12,244 nucleotides of DNA. Source: JBOGZI01 sp050697275. GTDB lineage: Bacteria > Actinomycetota > Thermoleophilia > Solirubrobacterales > 70-9. How positions within the stretch are numbered: position 1 is the first letter of the stretch; each line of letters begins with the position of its first letter. The stretch covers positions 1-12,244 of the forward strand of contig JBOGZI010000138.1 of the NCBI GenBank assembly GCA_050697275.1, given 5' to 3'. Position numbers and translations under genes: made by a program. The notes under the pieces were generated by a model. The model saw only the letters and a program-made list of their open reading frames with translations, was not told the origin of the DNA and did not search any database. This document shows, piece by piece, positions 1-7,016 of the stretch.

Positions 1-118
1 CCCACGGCGGCGGCGCCCGCGCCCTGCCGGAGTGCCCCCCGGCCGGCCGCAGACGGACGGTGATCCCGCCTCGGCCGGTGGCTCTTCCCGCCGCGCACGA
101 GCAGCGCGAGCATCGCCA
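1..118. other. Left edge, no gene assigned
   Basis: The 118 bases before the stop of the GT-C gene hold nothing I can name. On the minus strand a GTG at 116-118 overlaps the TAG stop of the upstream gene by one base, and its frame stays open to the window edge. It would begin with a short hydrophobic stretch (MAMLALLVRGG) followed by Arg- and Ala-rich sequence. That could be the start of a coupled downstream gene. However, the composition is so GC-rich that other frames are open too, and no ribosome binding site is visible. It is recorded as unassigned. Confidence 0.2.
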
Positions 119-1618
119 CTAGCGACAGCTCGCCGCAAAGGCCCAAGGGCCCTCGATCAGCAGCGGCCCCGGACGCCGATCAAGTCGATCCAGCTCGCGT
201 TGAGTCAGGCCCAGGACCAGCACCGAGGCCGGCGGCGGCCGTGGCCGGCGCCGGATCGTGACCTCGCCTGGATCCAGGTGCAGTTGCATCGCGAGCACTG
301 CGACGCCGTTGATCACATTGATCGAACCAGCCGCCGCCAGGGCGCCGCAATCCGATCCGGCCTCGACCGCGGGCTGGCGGGTCAGGACCTCGATTTCGCC
401 GAGCTCCTCGGCGCCGATCAGCCCGTTCGAGTGAGCGTCGGCGATCCGCTCGAGATCGCGCGGCAGAGCGACCGCGATCGCTATCGCGGCGGCGGCGAGC
501 ACGAGACGCCCCAGCTGCGATCTGCCCAGGCGGACCGCTGCGGCTGCTGACAGGGCAACGAGCGCCGCAGCCGGAAGGATGATGAAGCGGCTGGAATAGG
601 GGAAGCCGACGACTTTCAGGAAGATGACCGCCGCTAGGACCAGTAGCGGGATCAGGGCCACCGGCAGCAGCGAGCCGGTGTCGTCATCGCCGGCCCGCGG
701 TCCTGCCCGGGCCCAGAGGACGAAGACCCCCAGGGTGACGGCGACAATCGCCAGCGGCCAGCCGAGCAGGTCGGGGAGGCCCGGCACGAGGGGCTCGATC
801 AGATCGTGTCCCGGCAGCCAGCCGAACCGAGTGGTCTCGTCCCCTCCCTGTGGCTGGTAACCGGCTGCCGCCAGCTCGCTCTGGTAGTCGCCACGCGCCT
901 TGGCCGCGGTGCTGAACGGATCTCCTGTGAGGACCAGGTCGAAGCCGGCCCAAAGCGCCGGTCCGCACAGCACCAGCGCCACGATGCCCGGCGCCGGGCG
1001 TGCCCTCGCCCGCAGCAGCAGCCACGCTCCGTAGGCGCCGCTGAGGACCCAGGCCTCGGGCCGGAGCAGGCCGGCCGTGGCCAGAAGCGTCAGCGCCTTC
1101 CACCGATTCCCCACGGGGCTCTCGATCGCAGCCACGGCGGCGAGCAGCACCAGGGCCGTGAACGGGATGTCGATCACGGCGATCTGGGCGTACTCGACGA
1201 TCTGGGGCCGGGTCAGGATCAAGCCGACGGCGAGAACGCCCGCGACAAGACCGCCGAACTGCCCGGCGAGCCGGAAGCAGGCGTAGGCGAGAGCGATCAG
1301 CGAGGCCACCGCGAGCACCCGGTAGCCGTCGATCATGCCGTCGGGGCCGAGGGGCGAGAGCGCCACCCCCACTGCGGTCGGCAGCGGATGTTGAACGGGC
1401 ATCAGCGGCGCGGTGAGGTCCGGGATATCGCCGCGACTCAGCTCACCCCCCCAGGCGAGGGCGATCACCGCGTCGGCGTTGAGATATGTAGCCGGAAACC
1501 AGACGAGCGACAGCACCACCAGAGCGATGAGCGCGACCGCCACGGCGGCGACTCGCGTGCCGAGCGCCCGGCGACTAGCCCACGAGCTCAAGGTCGTCGA
1601 GCTCGCCTTCGACCTCAC
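119..1618 (-). CDS. Polytopic membrane glycosyltransferase, GT-C/PMT-like
   Basis: This 499-residue protein has about ten hydrophobic segments, starting near residues 23-42 and running to about 385, with a soluble C-terminal part of roughly 110 residues. GT-C enzymes use polyprenyl-phosphate sugars to glycosylate lipids, glycans or proteins on the outer face of the membrane. Family-like features are an acidic residue in the first extracytoplasmic loop after TM1 (LNADAVIALAWGGELSRGD, near residues 47-65) and an RPEAW motif near 186 that is common in such carriers. The donor and acceptor cannot be read from the sequence. The GTG start at 1616-1618 overlaps the preceding FAD oxidoreductase gene by 44 bases and gives a basic N-terminus before TM1. 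A GGGAGG run directly abuts it, which is poor spacing, so a TTG at about 1591 or a GTG at about 1543 remains possible. It is cotranscribed with the oxidoreductase. Broad assignment is good, substrate unknown. Confidence 0.75.
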   Translation of the reverse strand: MRSKASSTTLSSWASRRALGTRVAAVAVALIALVVLSLVWFPATYLNADAVIALAWGGELSRGDIPDLTAPLMPVQHPLPTAVGVALSPLGPDGMIDGYRVLAVASLIALAYACFRLAGQFGGLVAGVLAVGLILTRPQIVEYAQIAVIDIPFTALVLLAAVAAIESPVGNRWKALTLLATAGLLRPEAWVLSGAYGAWLLLRARARPAPGIVALVLCGPALWAGFDLVLTGDPFSTAAKARGDYQSELAAAGYQPQGGDETTRFGWLPGHDLIEPLVPGLPDLLGWPLAIVAVTLGVFVLWARAGPRAGDDDTGSLLPVALIPLLVLAAVIFLKVVGFPYSSRFIILPAAALVALSAAAAVRLGRSQLGRLVLAAAAIAIAVALPRDLERIADAHSNGLIGAEELGEIEVLTRQPAVEAGSDCGALAAAGSINVINGVAVLAMQLHLDPGEVTIRRRPRPPPASVLVLGLTQRELDRLDRRPGPLLIEGPWAFAASCR

Positions 1619-3041
1619 CCTCCCGCTCGAGGTATTCGCCCCTCGTGTTCACCGACCAGACGTCCCGCGATCCGCCGTCGATCAGGTTCATGGTGGCGAG
1701 GATCGCGGTCGCCATCGAATGGTCCTGGTTGTTGTACCGATGCAGCCCGTTGCGACCGCAGGTGACCAGGTTGGAGAGATGCTCGAGATATCCGCGGATC
1801 TCGGCGACGGCCTCACGGTAGTCGGGGTCGTAGATCGGGTAGGCACGCGGGACCGTCACCTTCACTCCGTCGACGACCTGATCGGGATCGATAAGGCCGA
1901 TCGCGGCGAGCTCGGAGGTCGCGAGCTCGACGGCCTCGGTGTCCGGCATCCGCCAGATGTCCTCGTCGGAGAAGCAGAAGTACTCGACTCCGAGGCAGTT
2001 CTGCCCCGGTGGGACCATGTCCTCGCTCCAAGCCCCGAAGTTCTGCACCCGCCCGGCCCTCGTCCTCGGATCGTGCAGGTAGATCCAGTTGTCGGGGAAC
2101 AGGCTTTGCCCCTCGATCATCAGCGCAACGAGACAGAGGTTGCGAAACCCAAGCCGAGAGGCGGACTCGCGCACGCCCTGCGGCGGTGCCGGCTCCAGTG
2201 CCTCGATCAGATCCGGGAGCGCCATCGTCGACACGACCCCCTCCACCGGGTACTCCGTCAGGGTTCCATCGCCTTCTACGACCACGCTGGTGACGCGCCC
2301 GCCCTGGTGCCGGATCGACGTGCAACGCTGGTGCAGTCGTACCGGGACGCCATGGGACTCGACCCGGGAGCGAAACGCCTCCCACATCTGCCCGGGGCCG
2401 AGCCTCGGGTACTCGAACTCGTCGATCACCGTCGGCGCCGCCTTGCCGCGGCGGGACAGGCGGACTATCCCGAGCAGCGCCTGCAGCAGGCTGAAGCCCT
2501 GGATCCGCTGGGCCGCCCACTCCGACTGGATCTCGGAGCCCGGGACCCCCCAGACCTTCTCGGTGTAGGAACGGAAGAAGTTCTCGTAGATGCGACGCCC
2601 AAAGCGCGCCACCACCCACTCCTCGAAGGTCTTGGGCTCCGCACCGCGAAAGCGCAGCAGCGAGCGGAGGTAGGAGAGGGCACAGCGCATCGACTCCCAA
2701 GGCCCCAGTCTCCGGAACACGTCCTCGGCCCGCAGCGGGTAGTTCAGGAAGCGACCGCGAAAGTAGATCCGCGAGAGCCGCCTTCGCAGCAGGAACTCCT
2801 CACCCAGGGTCTCCCGCCAGAGACGGCGCACGGGCGCGAGCCTCGTGTAGAAGCGATGACCGCCGAGATCGAAGCGGTAGCCCTTGAACTCGACGGTCTT
2901 CGCGATCCCACCGACGCTTCCCTCAGCCTCGAACACCACCCCCGGGCTTCCAGTCCGGGCGAGCACGTCCGCGGATGTGAGCCCGGCTGGGCCCGCGCCG
3001 AGCACCGCGATCCCGACGCTCTGCTCCACGTTGTCCGTCAA
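1575..3041 (-). CDS. FAD-dependent oxidoreductase, UDP-galactopyranose-mutase/amine-oxidase-like
   Basis: The N-terminus carries a Rossmann dinucleotide fold: IAVLGAGPAGL with GAGPAG at about residues 15-20, then an acidic residue in VVFEAEGSVGG that would bind the FAD ribose. A GGHRF motif follows near 60-64, and YPL occurs further in. Near residue 429 the C-terminus has GRNGLHRYNNQDHSMATA, the FAD-closing motif of a group found in polysaccharide clusters and related to UDP-galactopyranose mutase and protoporphyrinogen-oxidase-like proteins. The likely role is redox or FAD-assisted modification of a sugar or lipid carrier; the exact reaction is unknown. I chose the TTG at 3039-3041. A promoter-like pair (TTGTTG 3073-3078; TATAGG/TAGGAT 3056-3049) would place the transcript start at about this codon and put the alternative ATG at 3060-3062 inside the promoter. 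With the ATG the protein is seven residues longer (495). It leads the two-gene unit with the GT-C gene and diverges from the phosphodiesterase gene. Confidence 0.85.
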   Translation of the reverse strand: MTDNVEQSVGIAVLGAGPAGLTSADVLARTGSPGVVFEAEGSVGGIAKTVEFKGYRFDLGGHRFYTRLAPVRRLWRETLGEEFLLRRRLSRIYFRGRFLNYPLRAEDVFRRLGPWESMRCALSYLRSLLRFRGAEPKTFEEWVVARFGRRIYENFFRSYTEKVWGVPGSEIQSEWAAQRIQGFSLLQALLGIVRLSRRGKAAPTVIDEFEYPRLGPGQMWEAFRSRVESHGVPVRLHQRCTSIRHQGGRVTSVVVEGDGTLTEYPVEGVVSTMALPDLIEALEPAPPQGVRESASRLGFRNLCLVALMIEGQSLFPDNWIYLHDPRTRAGRVQNFGAWSEDMVPPGQNCLGVEYFCFSDEDIWRMPDTEAVELATSELAAIGLIDPDQVVDGVKVTVPRAYPIYDPDYREAVAEIRGYLEHLSNLVTCGRNGLHRYNNQDHSMATAILATMNLIDGGSRDVWSVNTRGEYLEREGEVEGELDDLELVG

Positions 3042-3048
3042 GTGCTCG

Positions 3049-3078
3049 ATCCTATACGGCATGTGGCGCGGCCAACAA
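3049..3078 (-). promoter_or_regulatory. Predicted promoter of the FAD oxidoreductase gene
   Basis: Read on the minus strand, TTGTTG (3078-3073) is followed after 16 bases by TATAGG (3056-3051), or after 18 bases by TAGGAT (3054-3049). Both spacings suit a housekeeping sigma factor. Initiation about seven bases downstream would fall at the in-frame TTG 3041-3039, giving a leaderless mRNA. This is pattern recognition only. Confidence 0.45.
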
Positions 3079-3098
3079 GCTTCCCGTTGCGGCGCCCG

Positions 3099-3120
3099 AG
3101 CGGCCGGCTACTGGGCCGCT
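3099..3120. repeat. Inverted repeat in the divergent intergenic region, possible operator
   Basis: AGCGGCC (3099-3105) and GGCCGCT (3114-3120) are perfect 7-base inverted arms around an 8-base spacer. The right arm touches the predicted -10 element of the plus-strand gene (3120-3125), a position where a repressor could act. In DNA this GC-rich, short GC palindromes arise easily, so the regulatory reading is weak. Confidence 0.25.
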
Positions 3121-3125
3121 AGCCT
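3120..3125 (+). promoter_or_regulatory. Predicted -10 element for a leaderless phosphodiesterase-like gene
   Basis: TAGCCT lies exactly six bases before the GTG at 3132. No Shine-Dalgarno sequence precedes that GTG. The spacing fits transcription starting at the start codon itself. No clear -35 element is visible. The same arrangement recurs at 9698-9703. Confidence 0.4.
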
Positions 3126-3131
3126 TCCCGC

Positions 3132-4706
3132 GTGCCCGTCCTCGTCGTAGGCTTGGACTCCGCTGACCGCGGGCTTCTGTTCGAGTGGGCCCGCGAAGGG
3201 GAGCTGCCCGCCCTCGCCGGACTGATGGAGACGGGGTCGACCGCGAGGCTCCGCTCGGTCGCCGAGCTCCTGCCCGAGTCCGTCTGGCCGACCGTGTTCA
3301 CGGGCTGCGGCCCGGGCCGGAACGGTCACTACAACCATCGCTGCGTGAGGCCGGGGACCTATTCCCTGGTGCCCTCCCCCGGGCGCACCTACAAGCGTCC
3401 GCTCTGGGAACTCGTCTCCGAGAGGGGAGGAAGGGCCCTGCTGCTCGACGTGGCCTACACCGATCCGGTGCCGAGCGAGCGGGTGGTCCAGGTCGCGGGT
3501 TGGGGCCTTCGAGGTGCGCTCAAGCCGCGGTCCTGGCCGCCCGAGCTGCTCGGATCGCTCCAGGCACGGCACGGCGCTTACGCGAGGGGGCTGGAGGAGC
3601 ACTACGAGCGCTCGAAGCGCGCCGAGCGCCGCCACCTGCGCGAGTCGATCCGGATGGCCGGCAGGCGCACCCAGATCGCGCTGGAGCTGATGGCGACCAA
3701 CGACTGGGACCTCACGGTGATCGACTACTGGGAGCCCCACAATGCGGGCCACGTCTTTCACCCGTACCTCGACGGGCCCGTTGCGACCAGAGGCGATCGG
3801 GGGTTTGCGCGCGCCCTGCTCGACGTCTACAGGGCGGTCGACGAGGGGCTGGGCCGCCTGCTCGAGGCCGCGGCTCCCGAGACCGACGTGATCGCGCTAT
3901 CACCGTACGGGCTGCGGCGCAACAGGATCGGGGACAGGATCCTCCCGAGAGTCCTGACCGGCCTCGGCTACACCGTCGAGCGGCCGGTCCCGCCGCTGGT
4001 CCGCGCCGCCCATCTCGCGCGCTCCGCCTTTCCGAACTCGATCCGGCGCCAGGTGAACGAGCGGCTACCCATCGATGCCCGGATGCGGCTGATGGAGCGC
4101 ATGTGGGCTGAGCCCGTGGACTGGAGCCGGACCCGTGCGGTCGCCGAGGCCGAGATCGGCCACGGCTGGATCCGGATCAACCTCCGCGGGCGAGAGCCGC
4201 AGGGCACGGTGGACCCCGGCGCCGAGTACGAGGAGCTGTGCGAGGAGATCGGCTTCGAGCTGTGCTCGCTGACCGACGGCGAGACGGGAAAGCCCATCGT
4301 GGCCGCCGTGGAGCGCTCCTCCGACCTACTCGGCGGAGAGCATGTCGCGGAGCTCCCGGACCTCCTCGTCCGATGGCGGGAGGGCCCCTTCGTCAGGTCG
4401 GCACGCCACCCTCGCCTCGGGCTGATCAAGGGGGACGTGCACGACGTGCCGATGACGGAGCACTCGGGAGAGGGTTTCGCGATCGCTGCCGGTCCGCGAA
4501 TGCGCAGCGGCGCTGATCTGGACGGCGCCGAGATCGCCGACCTCGGCGCCACCCTCGCCTACCTGCTGGGCTGTCCGGTGCCCGAGGACATGGATGGCCG
4601 GGTGCTGACCGAGCTGATCGAACCGCGGGCGCTGGCGGTGGCGCCGCCAACCCGGGAGGCGATCGATTGGTTCGACGAGCGCTGGGGCTCCGGCGAGGCG
4701 GCATAG
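3132..4706 (+). CDS. Alkaline-phosphatase-superfamily (type I phosphodiesterase-like) protein
   Basis: A 524-residue protein with no signal peptide or membrane segment, so probably cytoplasmic. The N-terminus VLVVGLDSAD (D9 a likely metal ligand) and PESVWPTVFTGCGPGRNGHY (47-67; S50 or a nearby Thr as candidate nucleophile) match the phosphodiesterase/nucleotide pyrophosphatase branch. Further matches are YWEPHNAGH (199-207), giving H203 and H207, and TEHSGEGFAIAAGPRM (442-457) with H444. It ends with the usual GATLAYLLGCPVPEDMDGRVL. The strand that normally carries DHG or SHG reads SPYG (257-260), so the usual metal-binding His is Tyr and the Asp is absent. The protein may use other ligands, have another substrate, or be inactive. 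It is probably leaderless (see 3120-3125). Its TAG stop directly abuts the GTG of the Gfo/Idh/MocA gene, so the two are coupled. A sugar or lipid phosphate-ester substrate is inferred from context only. Confidence 0.8.
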   Translation: MPVLVVGLDSADRGLLFEWAREGELPALAGLMETGSTARLRSVAELLPESVWPTVFTGCGPGRNGHYNHRCVRPGTYSLVPSPGRTYKRPLWELVSERGGRALLLDVAYTDPVPSERVVQVAGWGLRGALKPRSWPPELLGSLQARHGAYARGLEEHYERSKRAERRHLRESIRMAGRRTQIALELMATNDWDLTVIDYWEPHNAGHVFHPYLDGPVATRGDRGFARALLDVYRAVDEGLGRLLEAAAPETDVIALSPYGLRRNRIGDRILPRVLTGLGYTVERPVPPLVRAAHLARSAFPNSIRRQVNERLPIDARMRLMERMWAEPVDWSRTRAVAEAEIGHGWIRINLRGREPQGTVDPGAEYEELCEEIGFELCSLTDGETGKPIVAAVERSSDLLGGEHVAELPDLLVRWREGPFVRSARHPRLGLIKGDVHDVPMTEHSGEGFAIAAGPRMRSGADLDGAEIADLGATLAYLLGCPVPEDMDGRVLTELIEPRALAVAPPTREAIDWFDERWGSGEAA

Positions 4707-5765
4707 GTGAAGATCGCCGTGATCGGCAACGGCTGGGCCACCCGGCAGCTGCACCTGCCGGCGCTTCGCGCGGTCTCCGACGCCGAGCTCGTCGGCGGCT
4801 GCGACACGGATCGCGAGCGGCGTTCGGCGTGGCAGCGTGAGACCGGGACCCCGGTCTTCGAATCGGCCGAGGAGCTGCTGGAGCGCTGCCGGCCGGAGGC
4901 GGTGATCGTCGCCACCCCTCCGGACTCCCATGCGTCCCTGGCGATCGCCTCGGTCGAGTCCGGCGCGCATCTCATCTGTGAAAAGCCCCTCGCCGACAGC
5001 CTCTCCGAGGCCGATCGGATCCTGGCCGTCGCGGAGGCGGCGGGCCGGCGGGTCGCCGTCAACCAGCACATGCGCGAGACCCCGATCTTCACGGCATTGC
5101 GCCGGCGGATCGAGTCCGGTGTCGACGGGCGGCTGGTCCTCTGTCAGGTGACGCAACTCGTCGAGTCAGGGGCGGGATTGGACGAACGGGCGGAATGGAG
5201 GCGCAGGTTGGCCGACGGTGTGCTGCTCGAGGGCGGGATCCACCTCGTCGACCTGGTCAACTACCTGCTGGGGGCTCCGCCGCTCGCCGTCACGGCTCAT
5301 CGGTCCGCGGGCCCACGGGGCGGCACCGGCGACCCGATCGCGCTGGTCACCTCCGAGCACCCGGCGGGGACCTTGGCGCAGGTCACGATGCACCGCCTGT
5401 TCCCGGCGACGACTCGCTACGTGGAGGTCCGCGCCGACTGCGAGCGCGCCTCGCTTCGGGCGTCGATGGGAGGTCGCGCGCTGCTGCAGGTCGGCAAGGA
5501 ACGGGGGCATCGCGCCGGTGCCCGCCTGGACCTCGCCCCCGGAGGGCTCGCATGGGTCGAGCAGGGCCGGCGCCGGCACACCCTGGCGCGAGCGCCGCGG
5601 CCGGCGGGCGTGCATGGGTCGACGGCTCTGCTGGCGGACGCGATCGACGCCTTCCAGCGTGATCGCGAGCCACGCTCGAGCGGCCGTCACGCGAGGGACG
5701 CGCTCGCGGTCGTCGAAGCCGCCTACCGCTCGGCGACGGAGGGCCGGCGGGTCGAGGTCGGCTGA
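4707..5765 (+). CDS. Gfo/Idh/MocA family oxidoreductase
   Basis: This 352-residue protein is of typical family length. It begins with a Rossmann fold for NAD(P): KIAVIGNGWATRQLHLPAL (residues 2-20), with an acidic strand end at CDTD (32-35). VIVATPPDSH (67-75) and the family hallmark EKP (92-94) follow. The catalytic region has NQHMR (119-123) and GGIHLVDL (176-183), where H179 and D182 fit the GxHxxD active-site pattern. These enzymes oxidise, reduce or epimerise sugars, often UDP-sugars or inositols. In this glycan locus a nucleotide-sugar or glycan modification is likely, but the substrate cannot be read. The GTG start abuts the TAG stop of the phosphodiesterase-like gene with no gap and no separate ribosome binding site, implying translational coupling. 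The last 43 bases overlap the 3' end of the convergent GT4 gene. Confidence 0.88.
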   Translation: MKIAVIGNGWATRQLHLPALRAVSDAELVGGCDTDRERRSAWQRETGTPVFESAEELLERCRPEAVIVATPPDSHASLAIASVESGAHLICEKPLADSLSEADRILAVAEAAGRRVAVNQHMRETPIFTALRRRIESGVDGRLVLCQVTQLVESGAGLDERAEWRRRLADGVLLEGGIHLVDLVNYLLGAPPLAVTAHRSAGPRGGTGDPIALVTSEHPAGTLAQVTMHRLFPATTRYVEVRADCERASLRASMGGRALLQVGKERGHRAGARLDLAPGGLAWVEQGRRRHTLARAPRPAGVHGSTALLADAIDAFQRDREPRSSGRHARDALAVVEAAYRSATEGRRVEVG

Positions 5766-6910
5766 CGCCGCCCCCGCGGTCCGAGCTCGGCCAGCGCGCG
5801 GTAGCGATCCAGCGTTGTCCGGGCCGTCGTCTCCCAGCGAAAACGGGCCGCCCGCACGAGGCCGCGCTCGCGGAGTCTCGCCCGCAGGGCCTCGTCGCGG
5901 AGCACGCGCCGCAACGCACCGGCGAGGTGAGCGGCGTCTCCGACCGGAACCAGCTCGGCGGCCCCGTCGAGGTTCTCGGCGAGCGCCGATGTGCGGGTGG
6001 CCACGGTGGGAACGCCGCTCGCCATCGCCTCCAAAGGCGGCAGGCCGAATCCCTCCGCCCTCGACGGGTAAACGAAGGCGCGCGCGTTTGCGTACAGCGC
6101 CGGCAGGATCGCCTGGTCGACGTAACCCGCGAATCGGACCCGCCCGCGCAGATCCGGGCGGCGAGCTCTGGCGAGCAGGCCGCGGTAGCCCCATCCCCTC
6201 TTCCCCGCGATCACCAGCTGTTCCTCCGTGTCGCCGCTGGCGATCAGGCTGAGATATGCCTCCAGCAGAGTCTCGAGCCCCTTGCGCGGTTCGAGCGATC
6301 CGACGAAGAGGGCGTACGGCCCATCGATCCCGAGCGAGGGAATCCCAGGGCCCGAGCCGGTCGCGGCCGCCGGCGAGAACTCCGAGCTCACCCCCTCCGG
6401 GATCGTGCAAACCCGCTCGGCGGGCACGCCGAAGGCCCCCTGGACATCGGAACCCACCTGCGCGGAGGGGACCACGATCAGGTCGGCGCGCCGGACACTC
6501 GCGTGGATCGCCCGGCGGAACGCCCAGCTTCGGCGCAACCGCGTATGGCACTCCGGCAGCGACAGCTGCGTCAGGTCGTGAACAGTGAGCAGATGACGCG
6601 CCCTCCCCCTCACCATCGGCATCACCTGTGAGGGCGAGTGGATCACGTCCAATCTCATCGCGCTCGCCAGCACCGGCAAGCCGGCCTGCTGAAAGGCGAG
6701 GCGGGTCGCCCGAGCGCGTGTGGCCACCGGCAAGACCGAGAAGTTCGACGGCTGGGTGTCGCGCAGCAACGCTCTGTCCTCGAGGTTGGCGAAGAGGAAG
6801 TACCGCCCCTCGGTGTCCGCCCGGGCGAGCTGTGCCAAGAGGTGCTTCAGATAGTTGTCGGTCCCAACGTGGTGCCGCCGCAGCGAGGTGACGTCGATCC
6901 CGATCCTCAA
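5723..6910 (-). CDS. Glycosyltransferase family 4 (GT-B fold)
   Basis: The 395-residue protein has the two-domain GT-B layout. The N-terminal domain starts RIGIDVTSLRRHHVGTDNYL (2-21), the usual glycine-bearing acceptor loop, and has LTVHDLTQLSLPE (108-120). The C-terminal donor-binding domain has LFVGSLEPRKG (201-211), LVIAGKRGWG (232-241) and AEGFGLPPLEAMASGVP (285-301), giving the EX7E pair E286 and E294 of GT4 retaining enzymes. It probably transfers a hexose from a nucleotide sugar to a lipid-linked or growing glycan in the cytoplasm. I chose the TTG at 6908-6910, which puts RIGID at the N-terminus and has a purine run just upstream. A TTG at 6944-6946 would add 12 residues but overlaps a predicted -10 element. 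It is monocistronic in this window and converges on the Gfo/Idh/MocA gene. Confidence 0.9.
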   Translation of the reverse strand: MRIGIDVTSLRRHHVGTDNYLKHLLAQLARADTEGRYFLFANLEDRALLRDTQPSNFSVLPVATRARATRLAFQQAGLPVLASAMRLDVIHSPSQVMPMVRGRARHLLTVHDLTQLSLPECHTRLRRSWAFRRAIHASVRRADLIVVPSAQVGSDVQGAFGVPAERVCTIPEGVSSEFSPAAATGSGPGIPSLGIDGPYALFVGSLEPRKGLETLLEAYLSLIASGDTEEQLVIAGKRGWGYRGLLARARRPDLRGRVRFAGYVDQAILPALYANARAFVYPSRAEGFGLPPLEAMASGVPTVATRTSALAENLDGAAELVPVGDAAHLAGALRRVLRDEALRARLRERGLVRAARFRWETTARTTLDRYRALAELGPRGRRQPTSTRRPSVAER

Positions 6911-6945
6911 GCTTCTCGTCCCGGGGTCGGCTCGCCCACGGCCCA

Positions 6946-6951
6946 AAGCTA
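6946..6951 (-). promoter_or_regulatory. Predicted -10 element of the GT4 gene
   Basis: Reading 6951 to 6946 gives TAGCTT, the same TAGNNT form seen before other genes here. Initiation about seven bases downstream would leave a leader of roughly 30 bases before the TTG at 6910. No convincing -35 element is visible. Confidence 0.3.
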
Positions 6952-6984
6952 GCGGCTGGGCCGATGTCTCGCGACCGTCACGGG

Positions 6985-6990
6985 TAGCAT
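6985..6990 (+). promoter_or_regulatory. Predicted -10 element of the ABC-transporter operon
   Basis: TAGCAT precedes a strong Shine-Dalgarno sequence and the GTG of the permease. Initiation near 6997 would give a short leader of about 20 bases that includes the ribosome binding site. No clear -35 element is seen. Confidence 0.35.
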
Positions 6991-7002
6991 CGCCTCCCCG
7001 AC

Positions 7003-7008
7003 AGGAGG
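7003..7008 (+). promoter_or_regulatory. Ribosome binding site that fixes the permease start
   Basis: AGGAGG lies eight bases before the GTG at 7017-7019. It is the clearest Shine-Dalgarno sequence in the window. It decides for this GTG over the in-frame ATG at 7026 and over earlier in-frame codons from 6855. Confidence 0.75.
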
Positions 7009-7016
7009 ACGACCTC

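Noticed and set aside
1413..3122. Long plus-strand open frame opposite the FAD oxidoreductase and GT-C genes
   Set aside because: It is antisense to two well-supported genes, its translation shows no family motif and is Arg/Pro/Asp-rich. Open antisense frames are expected at this GC content.
5166..6551. Long minus-strand open frame across the Gfo/Idh/MocA and GT4 genes
   Set aside because: It lies in a shifted frame of the GT4 gene and antisense to the dehydrogenase; low-complexity Arg/Gly/Ala content with no motif.
6908..6946. TTG at 6944-6946 as the GT4 start
   Set aside because: It overlaps a predicted -10 element, has no ribosome binding site, and the extra residues (GRGRADPGT) look non-conserved. 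Still possible.
6855..7016. In-frame N-terminal extension of the ABC permease
   Set aside because: AGGAGG at 7003-7008 is ideally spaced for the GTG at 7017. The extension would run back into the GT4 coding region and contains no conserved sequence.
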